Shown: positions 52,481-60,996 of the stretch, one piece after another
Position numbering within the stretch: position 1 is the first letter of the stretch
Layout of the letters: each line of letters starts with the position of its first letter
Source of the DNA: Pseudomaricurvus sp050633365
Lineage (GTDB): Bacteria; Pseudomonadota; Gammaproteobacteria; Pseudomonadales; Cellvibrionaceae
DNA length: 64,000 nt
NCBI GenBank assembly: GCA_050633365.1
Contig: JBOEGJ010000041.1
Coordinates: forward strand, 38,132-102,131
Reading direction: 5' to 3'
Made by a program: the position numbers and the translations under genes
The notes under the pieces: generated by a model
Database searches by the model: none
Told to the model about the DNA's origin: nothing
Seen by the model: only the letters and a program-made list of their open reading frames with translations

Positions 52481-52569
52481 TACGGACTCCTGTTGTAAAG
52501 AATGTGTATACAGTTCCAGAGATCAATTCGCTGTCCAGCGATAAGAAAACGGACTGTGAGGCGGGGCAC

Positions 52570-52597
52570 ACTATAAAGTGCCCGATTTGATTGTCAA
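52570..52597 (-). promoter_or_regulatory. predicted sigma-70 promoter of gltA with overlapping palindrome
   Basis: Minus strand: TTGACA (52597-52592), 16-nt spacer, TATAGT (52575-52570), about 90 nt upstream of the gltA ATG. A dyad GGGCAC/GTGCCC with an 8-nt spacer (52564-52583) straddles the -10 box and could be an operator. Confidence 0.7.
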
Positions 52598-52811
52598 TTG
52601 ATATTGGTCGGTAAAATACGAGATATTCCCAAAGATAGTCTAATTTTGGCCCCTTTGCTGCCACTACAGAAAAACATGAGCTGTTGTGGTGCGGTTGGTA
52701 CGAATTGGTGCGGCCGTACATTAATTGTGCTCGTTGTTGAATTTTACGACTTTATCCCCCGAGAAAAATAGAACTTTAGTCGAACTAAGTGTTTGATGTG
52801 TCGCTATTTTG

Positions 52812-52840
52812 TTGTTTTTTTACAAACGTCTCTCTATAAT
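52812..52840 (+). promoter_or_regulatory. predicted sigma-70 promoter of sdhCDAB
   Basis: TTGTTT (52812-52817), 17-nt spacer, TATAAT (52835-52840), about 150 nt before the sdhC start. The 510-nt gltA-sdhC gap (52481-52990) otherwise shows no gene; a 61-codon frame at 52809 lacks support. Confidence 0.6.
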
Positions 52841-52990
52841 TTCGCGCGTCTTGCAAGAGGTCAGTTGGCACAATTTGTGTCTACTGCCTATGCTTGGGGG
52901 ATGTGCGGATTTAAAACGTAAGCTAAAAATGATTTTAAACCGTAATCTACATAATGCCCGTCGACGGGCGAAAAAAGGTGTGACTCAACC

Positions 52991-53365
52991 GTGAACAAGA
53001 ACAGACCTGTCAATCTTGACCTTGCCACAATAAAACTTCCTATTACTGCTTATGTTTCTATTCTTCACCGCATCTCAGGGGTCATCCTGTTTGCCGGCGT
53101 TGCAATATTGCTTTGTATGTTGGATGCCAGTCTGGAATCTGCTGAAAGCTTTGCTGCATTGAAAGAAGGGTTACAAAATCCAATCTATCAGTTCCTTATA
53201 TGGGGAACCTTGGCGGCACTTGCTTACCACATGGTAGCGGGTATTCGTCATCTGATCATGGATTGCGGAATTGGTGAAACTTTAGAGGGTGGACAAACTG
53301 GCGCGAAAATCGCCCTAGTTATTGCCATCGTCCTAATCGCATTAGCGGGAGTGTGGATATGGTAA
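52991..53365 (+). CDS. sdhC: succinate dehydrogenase cytochrome b556 subunit
   Basis: 124 residues from a GTG start. Three transmembrane segments (near 30-50, 66-85 and 104-124). RPVNLDL at the N-terminus, SILHRISGVILF (quinone-site Ser/Arg) and AYHMVAGIRHLIMD, whose first His is the expected haem b ligand. It anchors the catalytic subunits and, with SdhD, reduces ubiquinone. First gene of sdhCDAB; its stop overlaps the sdhD start. Confidence 0.95.
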   Translation: MNKNRPVNLDLATIKLPITAYVSILHRISGVILFAGVAILLCMLDASLESAESFAALKEGLQNPIYQFLIWGTLAALAYHMVAGIRHLIMDCGIGETLEGGQTGAKIALVIAIVLIALAGVWIW

Positions 53366-53727
53366 CCGCAGTAACAAGTTTTGGCCGCAGCGGCCTCTAC
53401 GATTGGATGATTCAACGCGTCAGTGGCGTCGCAATGGCTGCTTACGTAATTTTTCTGGTTGGCTTTATCTTGACGACGCCTAATGTGGGTTACGCTGAAT
53501 GGAAAGAGCTCTACAGCTCTTTGTGGATGCGCGTCTTTAGTCTTGTCACCTTGCTATCCCTAGCTGCTCACGCTTGGATTGGTTTGTGGGCTGTATTAAC
53601 CGATTACCTAACAAACCGCATGATGGGCTCTAAAGCCACTGTTTTGCGCGTATTGGCGCAAATGGCGCTGGGCGTGGTCACTGTGACCTACGTCGTTTGG
53701 GGTATCGAAATTTTGTGGGGATTTTAA
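53359..53727 (+). CDS. sdhD: succinate dehydrogenase membrane anchor subunit
   Basis: 122 residues from ATG 53359, which has GGAG 7 nt upstream; a GTG two codons earlier is possible. Three transmembrane helices. WMIQRVSGVAMAAYVIF carries the quinone-site arginine, and LAAHAWIGLWAVLTDY the haem His and the Asp-Tyr pair typical of SdhD. Overlaps sdhC by 7 nt, a translational-coupling arrangement. Confidence 0.94.
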   Translation: MVTAVTSFGRSGLYDWMIQRVSGVAMAAYVIFLVGFILTTPNVGYAEWKELYSSLWMRVFSLVTLLSLAAHAWIGLWAVLTDYLTNRMMGSKATVLRVLAQMALGVVTVTYVVWGIEILWGF

Positions 53728-53730
53728 GCA

Positions 53731-55503
53731 ATGTCTAATATGCGTACGATTTCTTTCGACGGTATTGTTATTGGTGGTGGTGGCGCTGGTATGCGTGCCG
53801 CACTTCAGCTGGCTCAGTCCGGCTACAAAACCGCGGTAATTACCAAAGTATTTCCAACTCGTTCACACACTGTATCTGCCCAGGGCGGTATTACTTGTGC
53901 TATTGCCAGTGATGATCCTAATGATGATTGGCGCTGGCATATGTATGACACAGTAAAAGGCTCCGATTACATCGGTGACCAAGACGCTATCGAATACATG
54001 TGTAATGTAGGCCCTGAGGCGGTTTACGAGCTCGACCATATGGGAATGCCTTTTTCCCGTACCGAAGAAGGCCGTATTTATCAGCGTCCTTTTGGTGGTC
54101 AGTCTAAAGATTTTGGTCGTGGTGGCCAGGCTGCACGTACTTGTGCCGCTGCTGACCGTACCGGTCACGCACTGTTACACACCTTGTATCAAGGTAACGT
54201 AAAAAATAACACCGTATTTCTGAATGAGTGGTTTGCGATCGATCTGGTGAAAAACCAAGACGGCGTAGTCACCGGCGTTATTGCCATGAACATCGAAGAC
54301 GGCGAAGTGGTTTACGTTAAGTCTAAAGCGACTGTCTTTGCGACAGGCGGCGCAGGCCGTATTTACGCTTCAACTACGAATGCTCACATCAATACTGGTG
54401 ACGGTATTGGTATGTCTTTGCGAGCGGGCTTCCCGGTTCAAGATATCGAGATGTGGCAGTTCCACCCCACCGGTATTGCCGGTGCTGGTGTTCTTGTTAC
54501 AGAGGGTTGTCGCGGCGAAGGCGGTTATTTGGTCAATAAGGATGGCGAGCGTTTCATGGAGCGCTATGCGCCAAACGCAAAAGATCTAGCCGGTCGTGAT
54601 GTTGTGGCTCGCTCAATGGTTCTTGAGATTCTCGATGGCCGTGGTGCTGGTCCTGATGGCGATCACGTCTTCTTGAAGCTTGATCATCTTGGTGAAGAAA
54701 CACTGAACGCCAAATTGCCGGGTATTCTCGAGTTGTCTCGTACCTTTGCTCACGCCGATCCTGTGAAAGAGCCAATTCCAGTTGTACCGACTTGTCACTA
54801 CATGATGGGTGGTATTCCAACTAACGTTGACGGTCAAGCACTGACAGTAGACGCACAGGGTAACGATAAAGTTATCGACGGCTTCTACGCTTGTGGTGAA
54901 GTTGCCTGTGTATCGGTTCACGGTGCAAACCGCCTGGGTGGTAACTCGCTGCTTGATTTGGTTGTATTTGGTCGTGCTTCTGGCTTGTTCATCGAAAAGA
55001 CCTTGCGCGATGGTGTTGAACATCGTGAAGCTACCGAATCTGATCTCGAAGCTGCAACTGCGCGTTTGAATAACTTGAACACCAAGAACAACGGTGAAGG
55101 TGCCGCAGAGCTGCGTAAAGAATTGCAGAACACCATGCAGAATCACTTTGGTGTATTCCGTAAGGGCGAGTTCATGCAGGAAGGTATCAAGAAATTGGCC
55201 GATCTGCGCGAGCGAATCTCTAACGTTAAATTGTCTGATAAGTCTAATGCCTACAACACAGCACGTGTTGAAGCGCTTGAGCTGCAAAACTTGTTGGAAG
55301 TTGCTGAAGCTACTGCGATTGCTGCAGAAGAGCGTAAAGAGTCTCGTGGCGCACACGCCCGTGAAGACTTCCAAGATCGTGACGATGAGAACTGGTTGTG
55401 CCACTCAATGTACTACCCAGAAGATAAGAGTGTGGGCAAGCGTGCGGTTAACTTTGCACCTAAGACCATGGAAGCGTTCGAACCTAAGATTCGTACCTAC
55501 TAA
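53731..55503 (+). CDS. sdhA: succinate dehydrogenase flavoprotein subunit
   Basis: 590 residues, full length. FAD Rossmann motif VIGGGGAGMRAALQLA (about 12-27), covalent-FAD His in TRSHTVSAQGGI, active-site segments HPTGIAGAGVL and EGCRGEGGYLVN, PVVPTCHYMMGGIPTN and catalytic Arg region RLGGNSLLDLVVFGR. Oxidises succinate to fumarate in complex II. Starts 3 nt after sdhD. Confidence 0.97.
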   Translation: MSNMRTISFDGIVIGGGGAGMRAALQLAQSGYKTAVITKVFPTRSHTVSAQGGITCAIASDDPNDDWRWHMYDTVKGSDYIGDQDAIEYMCNVGPEAVYELDHMGMPFSRTEEGRIYQRPFGGQSKDFGRGGQAARTCAAADRTGHALLHTLYQGNVKNNTVFLNEWFAIDLVKNQDGVVTGVIAMNIEDGEVVYVKSKATVFATGGAGRIYASTTNAHINTGDGIGMSLRAGFPVQDIEMWQFHPTGIAGAGVLVTEGCRGEGGYLVNKDGERFMERYAPNAKDLAGRDVVARSMVLEILDGRGAGPDGDHVFLKLDHLGEETLNAKLPGILELSRTFAHADPVKEPIPVVPTCHYMMGGIPTNVDGQALTVDAQGNDKVIDGFYACGEVACVSVHGANRLGGNSLLDLVVFGRASGLFIEKTLRDGVEHREATESDLEAATARLNNLNTKNNGEGAAELRKELQNTMQNHFGVFRKGEFMQEGIKKLADLRERISNVKLSDKSNAYNTARVEALELQNLLEVAEATAIAAEERKESRGAHAREDFQDRDDENWLCHSMYYPEDKSVGKRAVNFAPKTMEAFEPKIRTY

Positions 55504-55517
55504 TTGGGGGTAGACAA

Positions 55518-56234
55518 ATGTTGAAAGTAGAAGTTTATCGTTACAACCCTGAGACTGACTCAGCGCCTTACATGCAGAGCTACGATGTCGATACCGAAGG
55601 TAAAGACTTGATGGTTCTTGATGTTCTTGAATTGTTGAAAGCTCAAGACAGCAGCCTGGCATTTCGTCGTTCATGTCGTGAGGGCGTTTGTGGCTCTGAT
55701 GGCATGAACATCAACGGTAAGAATGGTTTGGCTTGTGTGAAGGCTTTGTCGGAGTGTGTTAAAGGTAGTATTACCGATGGCACTTTGATTTTGCGTCCAT
55801 TGCCTGGTTTGCCTGTGATTCGCGACTTGGTCATTGATATGACTCAGTTCTACGCGCAATACAAAAAGATTGAGCCTTTCTTGCAGAATGATACTCCAGC
55901 ACCGGCTATTGAGCGTCTTCAGTCTCCTGAAGAACGCGCTAAGTTGGATGGCTTGTACGAGTGTATCTTGTGTGCATGTTGCTCAACCAGCTGCCCGTCT
56001 TTCTGGTGGAATCCAGATAAGTTCATCGGTCCAGCAGGTTTGCTTCAAGCCTACCGCTTTTTGGCCGATAGTCGTGATACTGCGACTGAAGATCGATTGG
56101 CTAATTTGGATGATCCGTTCAGCGTATTCCGCTGCCACGGTATCCAAAACTGTGTGTCTGTATGTCCGAAGGGGTTGAACCCCACTCGTGCCATCGGCCA
56201 CATTCGTAACATGTTGATCCAAAGCGGTACCTAA
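55518..56234 (+). CDS. sdhB: succinate dehydrogenase iron-sulfur subunit
   Basis: 238 residues. The [2Fe-2S] ligands are in SCREGVCGSDGMN and LAC; [4Fe-4S] in CILCACCSTSCPSFWW; [3Fe-4S] in CHGIQNCVSVCPKGLNP. Carries electrons from SdhA to the membrane quinone. Preceded by a GGGGG ribosome binding site, 14 nt after sdhA. A terminator lies 170 nt downstream. Confidence 0.97.
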   Translation: MLKVEVYRYNPETDSAPYMQSYDVDTEGKDLMVLDVLELLKAQDSSLAFRRSCREGVCGSDGMNINGKNGLACVKALSECVKGSITDGTLILRPLPGLPVIRDLVIDMTQFYAQYKKIEPFLQNDTPAPAIERLQSPEERAKLDGLYECILCACCSTSCPSFWWNPDKFIGPAGLLQAYRFLADSRDTATEDRLANLDDPFSVFRCHGIQNCVSVCPKGLNPTRAIGHIRNMLIQSGT

Positions 56235-56403
56235 AAAGACAAAAGCCGCCCGATATAGAGGCGGCCGTCAGTATCGTGTTGAGTGCAGAGACCCTGGTGA
56301 TTCCTTTGTGACCTATTTATAAGATGGGCGTAGAGGAATTCACTTTATAAGAATATAGATTTGGACGTATCTCGACAGAGTTTACGATCCGGAAAAGAAC
56401 GAA

Positions 56404-56429
56404 ACTCTATCCAAAAGATAGGGTTTTTT
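56404..56429 (+). terminator. intrinsic terminator of the sdh operon
   Basis: ACTCTATC and GATAGGGT form an 8-bp stem (one T-G pair) with a CAAAA loop, then TTTTT. A second GC-rich stem without T-tract, GCCGCC/GGCGGC, lies nearer the stop at 56245-56265. Together they separate sdhCDAB from sucA, though read-through is common in this operon family. Confidence 0.7.
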
Positions 56430-56555
56430 ACTGTTAGCTAATCGCTAGTAATAGCAGGGGTATATCGGGTTATCTGAAAACATCAGGTCCCGAGCTAACT
56501 GTGTGAGGTAGATAAGCGAGTTTGCTTGTTTCTCACGGGGTTCACGCACTATTTC

Positions 56556-56577
56556 GTATTGATAAAATGATCAATAC
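56556..56577. promoter_or_regulatory. 22-bp perfect palindrome upstream of sucA
   Basis: Arms GTATTGAT and ATCAATAC are exactly complementary around AAAATG. It lies 140 nt before the sucA ATG and after the sdh terminator, in the 482-nt gap 56235-56716. The size and symmetry fit a dimeric regulator site. No regulator is identified. Confidence 0.55.
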
Positions 56578-56716
56578 CTTGTGCTTAATAGAAGCAATCC
56601 ATCTGCCGGAAATAGGTCTCATTGGCAGGATTGTGGAAGGTGAAGCCGTGTCAGATAGGTAGGCATCTCATATTTGCTTGCATGGATAGCTATGCCCTGT
56701 TTTAAGGTGGGCACAA

Positions 56717-59551
56717 ATGCAAGACAGCATCATGGAGCGACTTTGGAGTACTTCCCATATTTCCGGTGGGAATGCGGCCTATGTCGAAGAACTCTACGAT
56801 ACCTATTTACATGATCCTAACGCCGTTCCGGAAGAGTGGCGCAACTATTTCGAACAGTTGCCACGCGTTGAAGGCGTCGTTTCTCAAGATACTCCTCACT
56901 CGGTAATTCGCGAGCACTTTGAACTGCTTGGCAAGAACCGCGCGCGTCCGTTGGCGGCCCCTGGTTCTGGCGGTGCTAATATCGAGCACGAGCGCAAGCA
57001 GATTAAAGTCGTTCAGCTTATTAGCTCTTATCGCTTCCGCGGTCATCAAAAAGCAGCGCTTGATCCGTTAGGTCTAATGGAGCGAGAGCAGGTTCCCGAC
57101 TTGGACATGGCCTTTCATGGCTTAACTCCGGCAGATCTCGATACCGTATTTCAGACCGGTAATACCTTCTTCGGTAAAGAAGAGGCGACTCTTAAAGAGA
57201 TTATTGATTCTCTCGAGCAGACCTATTGCGGTTCTGTGGGTCCAGAGATCATGCACATCACCAATTTTGCAGAGAAGCAGTGGTTGCAGCAGCGTCTTGA
57301 AAGTGTGCGTTCAAATCCAACCTTTGAAACTGATTTTCGCAAACGTATTCTAGAGCGTTTAACCGCGGCCGAAGGGCTAGAGCGCCATTTGGACAGTAAG
57401 TTTCCTGGAACCAAGCGATTTGGCTTAGAAGGCGGCGAGAGTTTTATTCCTCTGTTGGATGGCCTTATTCGTCGCGCGGGCGAGCATGGCGCCAAAGAAA
57501 TTGTGCTGGGTATGGCTCACCGTGGTCGTTTGAACACCTTGGTCAACACCTTGGGTAAGAATCCCAACGATCTATTTAATGAGTTTGAAGGCAAGCGCAT
57601 TATCGACAGTTCGGGCGATGTGAAATATCACCAAGGCTTTTCTTCCAATGTCATGACGCCGGGCGGCGAAGTTCATTTGGCCATGTCATTTAACCCGTCG
57701 CATTTGGAAATCGTTTCGCCAGTGGTCGAGGGTTCGGTTCGCGCGCGACAAGATCGTCGTGAAGATCCGGTTGGCGACAAGGTTGTGCCGATCTCGGTGC
57801 ATGGTGATGCTGCTTTCGCGGGTCAGGGTGTTGTCATGGAGACTTTCCAAATGTCTCAAACACGAGCCTACGGTACTGGCGGTACACTTCATTTGGTTAT
57901 CAATAACCAGGTTGGTTTTACCACTAGTCGTCGTGAAGATGCTCGCTCCACCGAGTACTGTACCGACGTTGCCAAGGTTGTCGAAGCGCCAGTATTCCAC
58001 GTTAACGCCGATGATCCCGAAGCTGTCTTGTTTGTGACTCTGTTGGCCATGGATTATCGCTACGAATTCAAGAAAGACGTGGTCATTGATCTAGTTTGTT
58101 ACCGTCGTCGCGGTCACAACGAAACCGATGAGCCGTCTTCGACTCAGCCGCTGATGTATCAAACCATCCGCAAGCAAAAGACTACTCGCACATTATTCGC
58201 CGAGAAAATGGTGTCTGAAGGCGTGGTTAGTCAGGCTGAAGCCGACGAAATGTCGAACAATTACCGGGCGGCGTTAGATCGCGGTGAGCATGTTGCTCAG
58301 GGGTTGGTTAGCGAACCAGACAAGTCTCTGTTTGTTGATTGGACGCCTTACATCGGCCACGATTGGAGAACGCCAGCAGACACCGGTTACGATTTAAAGG
58401 CCCTGCAAGAGCTCGCGCAAAAAATGTGTGAGGTACCTGATGGTGTTCAGGTTCAGCGTCAGGTTCAGAAAATCTACGATGATCGTCGTAAAATGGCTGG
58501 CGGCGCTATGCCCATTAACTGGGGTATGGCCGAGACCTTGGCTTACGCCACCATTCTCGACGAAGGTACGCGGGTGCGGTTGACCGGTCAGGATGTTGGG
58601 CGCGGTACCTTCTCCCATCGTCACGTAGTCGTTCACAATCAGAAAGATGGCGAAAGCTACACGCCTTTGAGCAATCTCAAAGAAGGGCAGCCAGAATTCG
58701 ATATTTACGATTCCTTTTTGTCCGAAGAGGCTGTACTGGCGTTTGAGTACGGCTACGCAACCACCACCCCAAATGCGATGGTGATCTGGGAAGCTCAGTT
58801 TGGCGATTTTGCTAACGGCGCTCAAGTTGTTATCGATCAGTTCATCACCAGTGGTGAGCATAAATGGGGTCGTTTGTGCGGCTTGACCATGTTGTTACCG
58901 CACGGTTACGAAGGGCAGGGACCGGAGCATTCATCGGCTCGTCTCGAGCGTTATATGCAACTTTGTGCAGAGCACAATATTCAAGTTTGTATTCCTACAA
59001 CGCCCGCTCAGGTTTTCCACTTGTTACGTCGTCAGGCGGTTCGGCCGATGCGTCGCCCTCTTGTGGTGATGAGTCCTAAGTGGATTTTACGTCACAAGCT
59101 GGCGACCTCTTCATTAGAAGAGTTAGCTGAAGGCTCCTTCAAGAATGTTATTGGCGAGCAAGAAGTTGCGCCTGAGGGGGTTAAGCGCGTGGTTCTTTGC
59201 AGTGGTAAGGTTTATTACCATTTGCTTGAAGCGCGCATGGAAGGCAAGCAAGACGATGTTGCTTTGGTTCGACTTGAGCAGCTCTATCCGTTCCCGGAGG
59301 ATGAGTTAAAAGAAGCCTTGGCTCCGTTCACTAACTTGAAAGAAGTTGTTTGGTGTCAGGAAGAGCCAATGAACCAGGGCGCTTGGTATAGCAGTCAGCA
59401 TCATATGCGCCGAGTGTTGAACGATCTGAACCCCGATCTGTATCTCAGCTATGTGGGGCGCGATGCGTCAGCTGCGCCTGCTGCGGGTTACATGTCGATT
59501 CACTTGGAAGAGCAAACTCGCTTTATCAACGAGGCCTTGACGATCAAGTAA
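56717..59551 (+). CDS. sucA: 2-oxoglutarate dehydrogenase E1 component
   Basis: 944 residues, thiamine-diphosphate-dependent decarboxylase that starts the conversion of 2-oxoglutarate to succinyl-CoA. N-terminal E1 signature (YVEELYDTYLHDPNAVPEEW), SSYRFRGHQKAALDPL, GMAHRGRLNTLVNTLGKNP, the TPP site HGDAAFAGQGVVMETFQMS, and C-terminal GHEGQ-like HGYEGQGPEHSSARLER. Length matches the family. First gene of sucAB-lpd-sucCD. Confidence 0.97.
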   Translation: MQDSIMERLWSTSHISGGNAAYVEELYDTYLHDPNAVPEEWRNYFEQLPRVEGVVSQDTPHSVIREHFELLGKNRARPLAAPGSGGANIEHERKQIKVVQLISSYRFRGHQKAALDPLGLMEREQVPDLDMAFHGLTPADLDTVFQTGNTFFGKEEATLKEIIDSLEQTYCGSVGPEIMHITNFAEKQWLQQRLESVRSNPTFETDFRKRILERLTAAEGLERHLDSKFPGTKRFGLEGGESFIPLLDGLIRRAGEHGAKEIVLGMAHRGRLNTLVNTLGKNPNDLFNEFEGKRIIDSSGDVKYHQGFSSNVMTPGGEVHLAMSFNPSHLEIVSPVVEGSVRARQDRREDPVGDKVVPISVHGDAAFAGQGVVMETFQMSQTRAYGTGGTLHLVINNQVGFTTSRREDARSTEYCTDVAKVVEAPVFHVNADDPEAVLFVTLLAMDYRYEFKKDVVIDLVCYRRRGHNETDEPSSTQPLMYQTIRKQKTTRTLFAEKMVSEGVVSQAEADEMSNNYRAALDRGEHVAQGLVSEPDKSLFVDWTPYIGHDWRTPADTGYDLKALQELAQKMCEVPDGVQVQRQVQKIYDDRRKMAGGAMPINWGMAETLAYATILDEGTRVRLTGQDVGRGTFSHRHVVVHNQKDGESYTPLSNLKEGQPEFDIYDSFLSEEAVLAFEYGYATTTPNAMVIWEAQFGDFANGAQVVIDQFITSGEHKWGRLCGLTMLLPHGYEGQGPEHSSARLERYMQLCAEHNIQVCIPTTPAQVFHLLRRQAVRPMRRPLVVMSPKWILRHKLATSSLEELAEGSFKNVIGEQEVAPEGVKRVVLCSGKVYYHLLEARMEGKQDDVALVRLEQLYPFPEDELKEALAPFTNLKEVVWCQEEPMNQGAWYSSQHHMRRVLNDLNPDLYLSYVGRDASAAPAAGYMSIHLEEQTRFINEALTIK

Positions 59552-59663
59552 GTCTCGGCCGCTTCGTTTGTTTTTGTTGGTATGAAGATAAAATAAACCC
59601 GTAGCTGATGTAGTGCTTCGGTTTGAAAAGAAATTTGTTAGCAATGCGCTAAGGAACACAAGA

Positions 59664-60872
59664 ATGACTACTGAAATTAAAGCTCCAACTTTTCCTGAGT
59701 CTGTACAGGATGGCTCTATCGCAACTTGGCACAAGCAGCCTGGCGAGGCGGTGTCTCGCGATGAGCTGATCGTAGATATCGAAACCGATAAGGTGGTGTT
59801 GGAAGTTGTTGCTCCAGCTGATGGTGCTATTTCTGAAATTATCAAAGGTGAAGGCGAGACGATTCTGAGCAATGAAGTCATTGCTAAGTTTGAGGCTGGC
59901 GCTGCCGGTGCAGCAGCACCTGCCGCCGCTGAGCCCGAAGCAGAAGCTGCGGTTGCCGAGACTGGCGCTGCTGCAAGTCCTTCAGCTCGAAAGTTGGCGA
60001 ATGAAAAGGGTGTTGATCTGTCGGCTGTTGCCGGTACTGGCAAAGATGGCCGCATCACTAAAGAGGACGTTGCCAAGGCTCCGGCTGCCGCCGCTCCTGC
60101 TCCTGCAGCCGCCGCTCCTGCCGCGGCTAAAGCTGCCACCACTGAGATCCCATCGTCACTTTCTGGTGAGCGTGTCGAAAAACGTGTGCCAATGACTCGT
60201 ATGCGTAAGCGTATCGCCGAGCGGTTGATGGAAACGTCTCAGGGCACGGCGATGTTAACCACCTTTAATGAGGTGAACATGGCGCCAGTGATGGAACTGC
60301 GTAAAAAATACAAAGAGCAATTTGAAAAGTCTCACAATGGTACCCGTTTGGGTTTCATGGGCTTTTTCATGAAAGCTGCTGTTGAGGCTTTGCGTCGCTT
60401 CCCAGCGGTCAACGCTTCAATTGATGGCAACGATATTGTTTATCACGGCTATCAAGATATTAGTGTCGCGGTATCAACTGATAAAGGGCTGGTGGTTCCT
60501 GTTATTCGTAACGCCGAGCACCTCAGTCTTGCGTCCATCGAGAACACGATTAAAGATTACGGTATGCGCGCACAGTCGGGTAAGTTGACCATCGAAGAAA
60601 TGACCGGCGGTACCTTCTCGATCTCTAACGGAGGTGGCTTTGGTTCATTGATGTCGACGCCAATTATTAATCCTCCGCAAACAGCGATTCTGGGTATGCA
60701 TGCCATTAAAGAGCGTCCAATGGCGGTCAATGGCGAAGTGAAAATTTTGCCAATGATGTACCTGGCTCTTTCTTACGATCACCGTTTAATCGATGGCAAG
60801 GATGCGGTTCAGTTCTTGGTTGCTATCAAGGACATGATTGAAGATCCTGCTCGAATTTTGTTGGAATTATAA
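59664..60872 (+). CDS. sucB: 2-oxoglutarate dehydrogenase E2 component (dihydrolipoyl succinyltransferase)
   Basis: 402 residues from ATG 59664, which has AAGGA 8 nt upstream; a longer frame from 59613 lacks one. Lipoyl domain 1-75 with the lipoylated Lys43 in ETDKVVLE, an Ala/Pro-rich linker, a peripheral-subunit-binding domain near 108-140 (SPSARKLANEKGVDLSAVAG), a second Ala/Pro linker, and the catalytic domain with His in LALSYDHRLIDGKDA. Core of the complex. Confidence 0.97.
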   Translation: MTTEIKAPTFPESVQDGSIATWHKQPGEAVSRDELIVDIETDKVVLEVVAPADGAISEIIKGEGETILSNEVIAKFEAGAAGAAAPAAAEPEAEAAVAETGAAASPSARKLANEKGVDLSAVAGTGKDGRITKEDVAKAPAAAAPAPAAAAPAAAKAATTEIPSSLSGERVEKRVPMTRMRKRIAERLMETSQGTAMLTTFNEVNMAPVMELRKKYKEQFEKSHNGTRLGFMGFFMKAAVEALRRFPAVNASIDGNDIVYHGYQDISVAVSTDKGLVVPVIRNAEHLSLASIENTIKDYGMRAQSGKLTIEEMTGGTFSISNGGGFGSLMSTPIINPPQTAILGMHAIKERPMAVNGEVKILPMMYLALSYDHRLIDGKDAVQFLVAIKDMIEDPARILLEL

Positions 60873-60996
60873 AAGCAACGGAAGATAACAGTTGCCATTA
60901 GAGCTCAGTGTGTAGAACAAGTAGGCGTCAGTTTTTCGGGTAGTTTGTTTGAGAAACTGGCGTGATGAAATCACATAAATCATTAGGACAAAATGT

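Noticed and set aside
52809..52994. 61-codon frame before sdhC
   Set aside because: It starts within the predicted sdh promoter, has no ribosome binding site and no known homologue pattern.
54613..55404. 263-codon antisense frame inside sdhA
   Set aside because: A shadow of the strongly conserved sdhA frame; Cys/Val/Phe-rich reading without domain features.
59468..60142. 224-codon Ala-rich antisense frame over the sucB start
   Set aside because: Produced by the Ala/Pro-rich linker codons of sucB read backwards.
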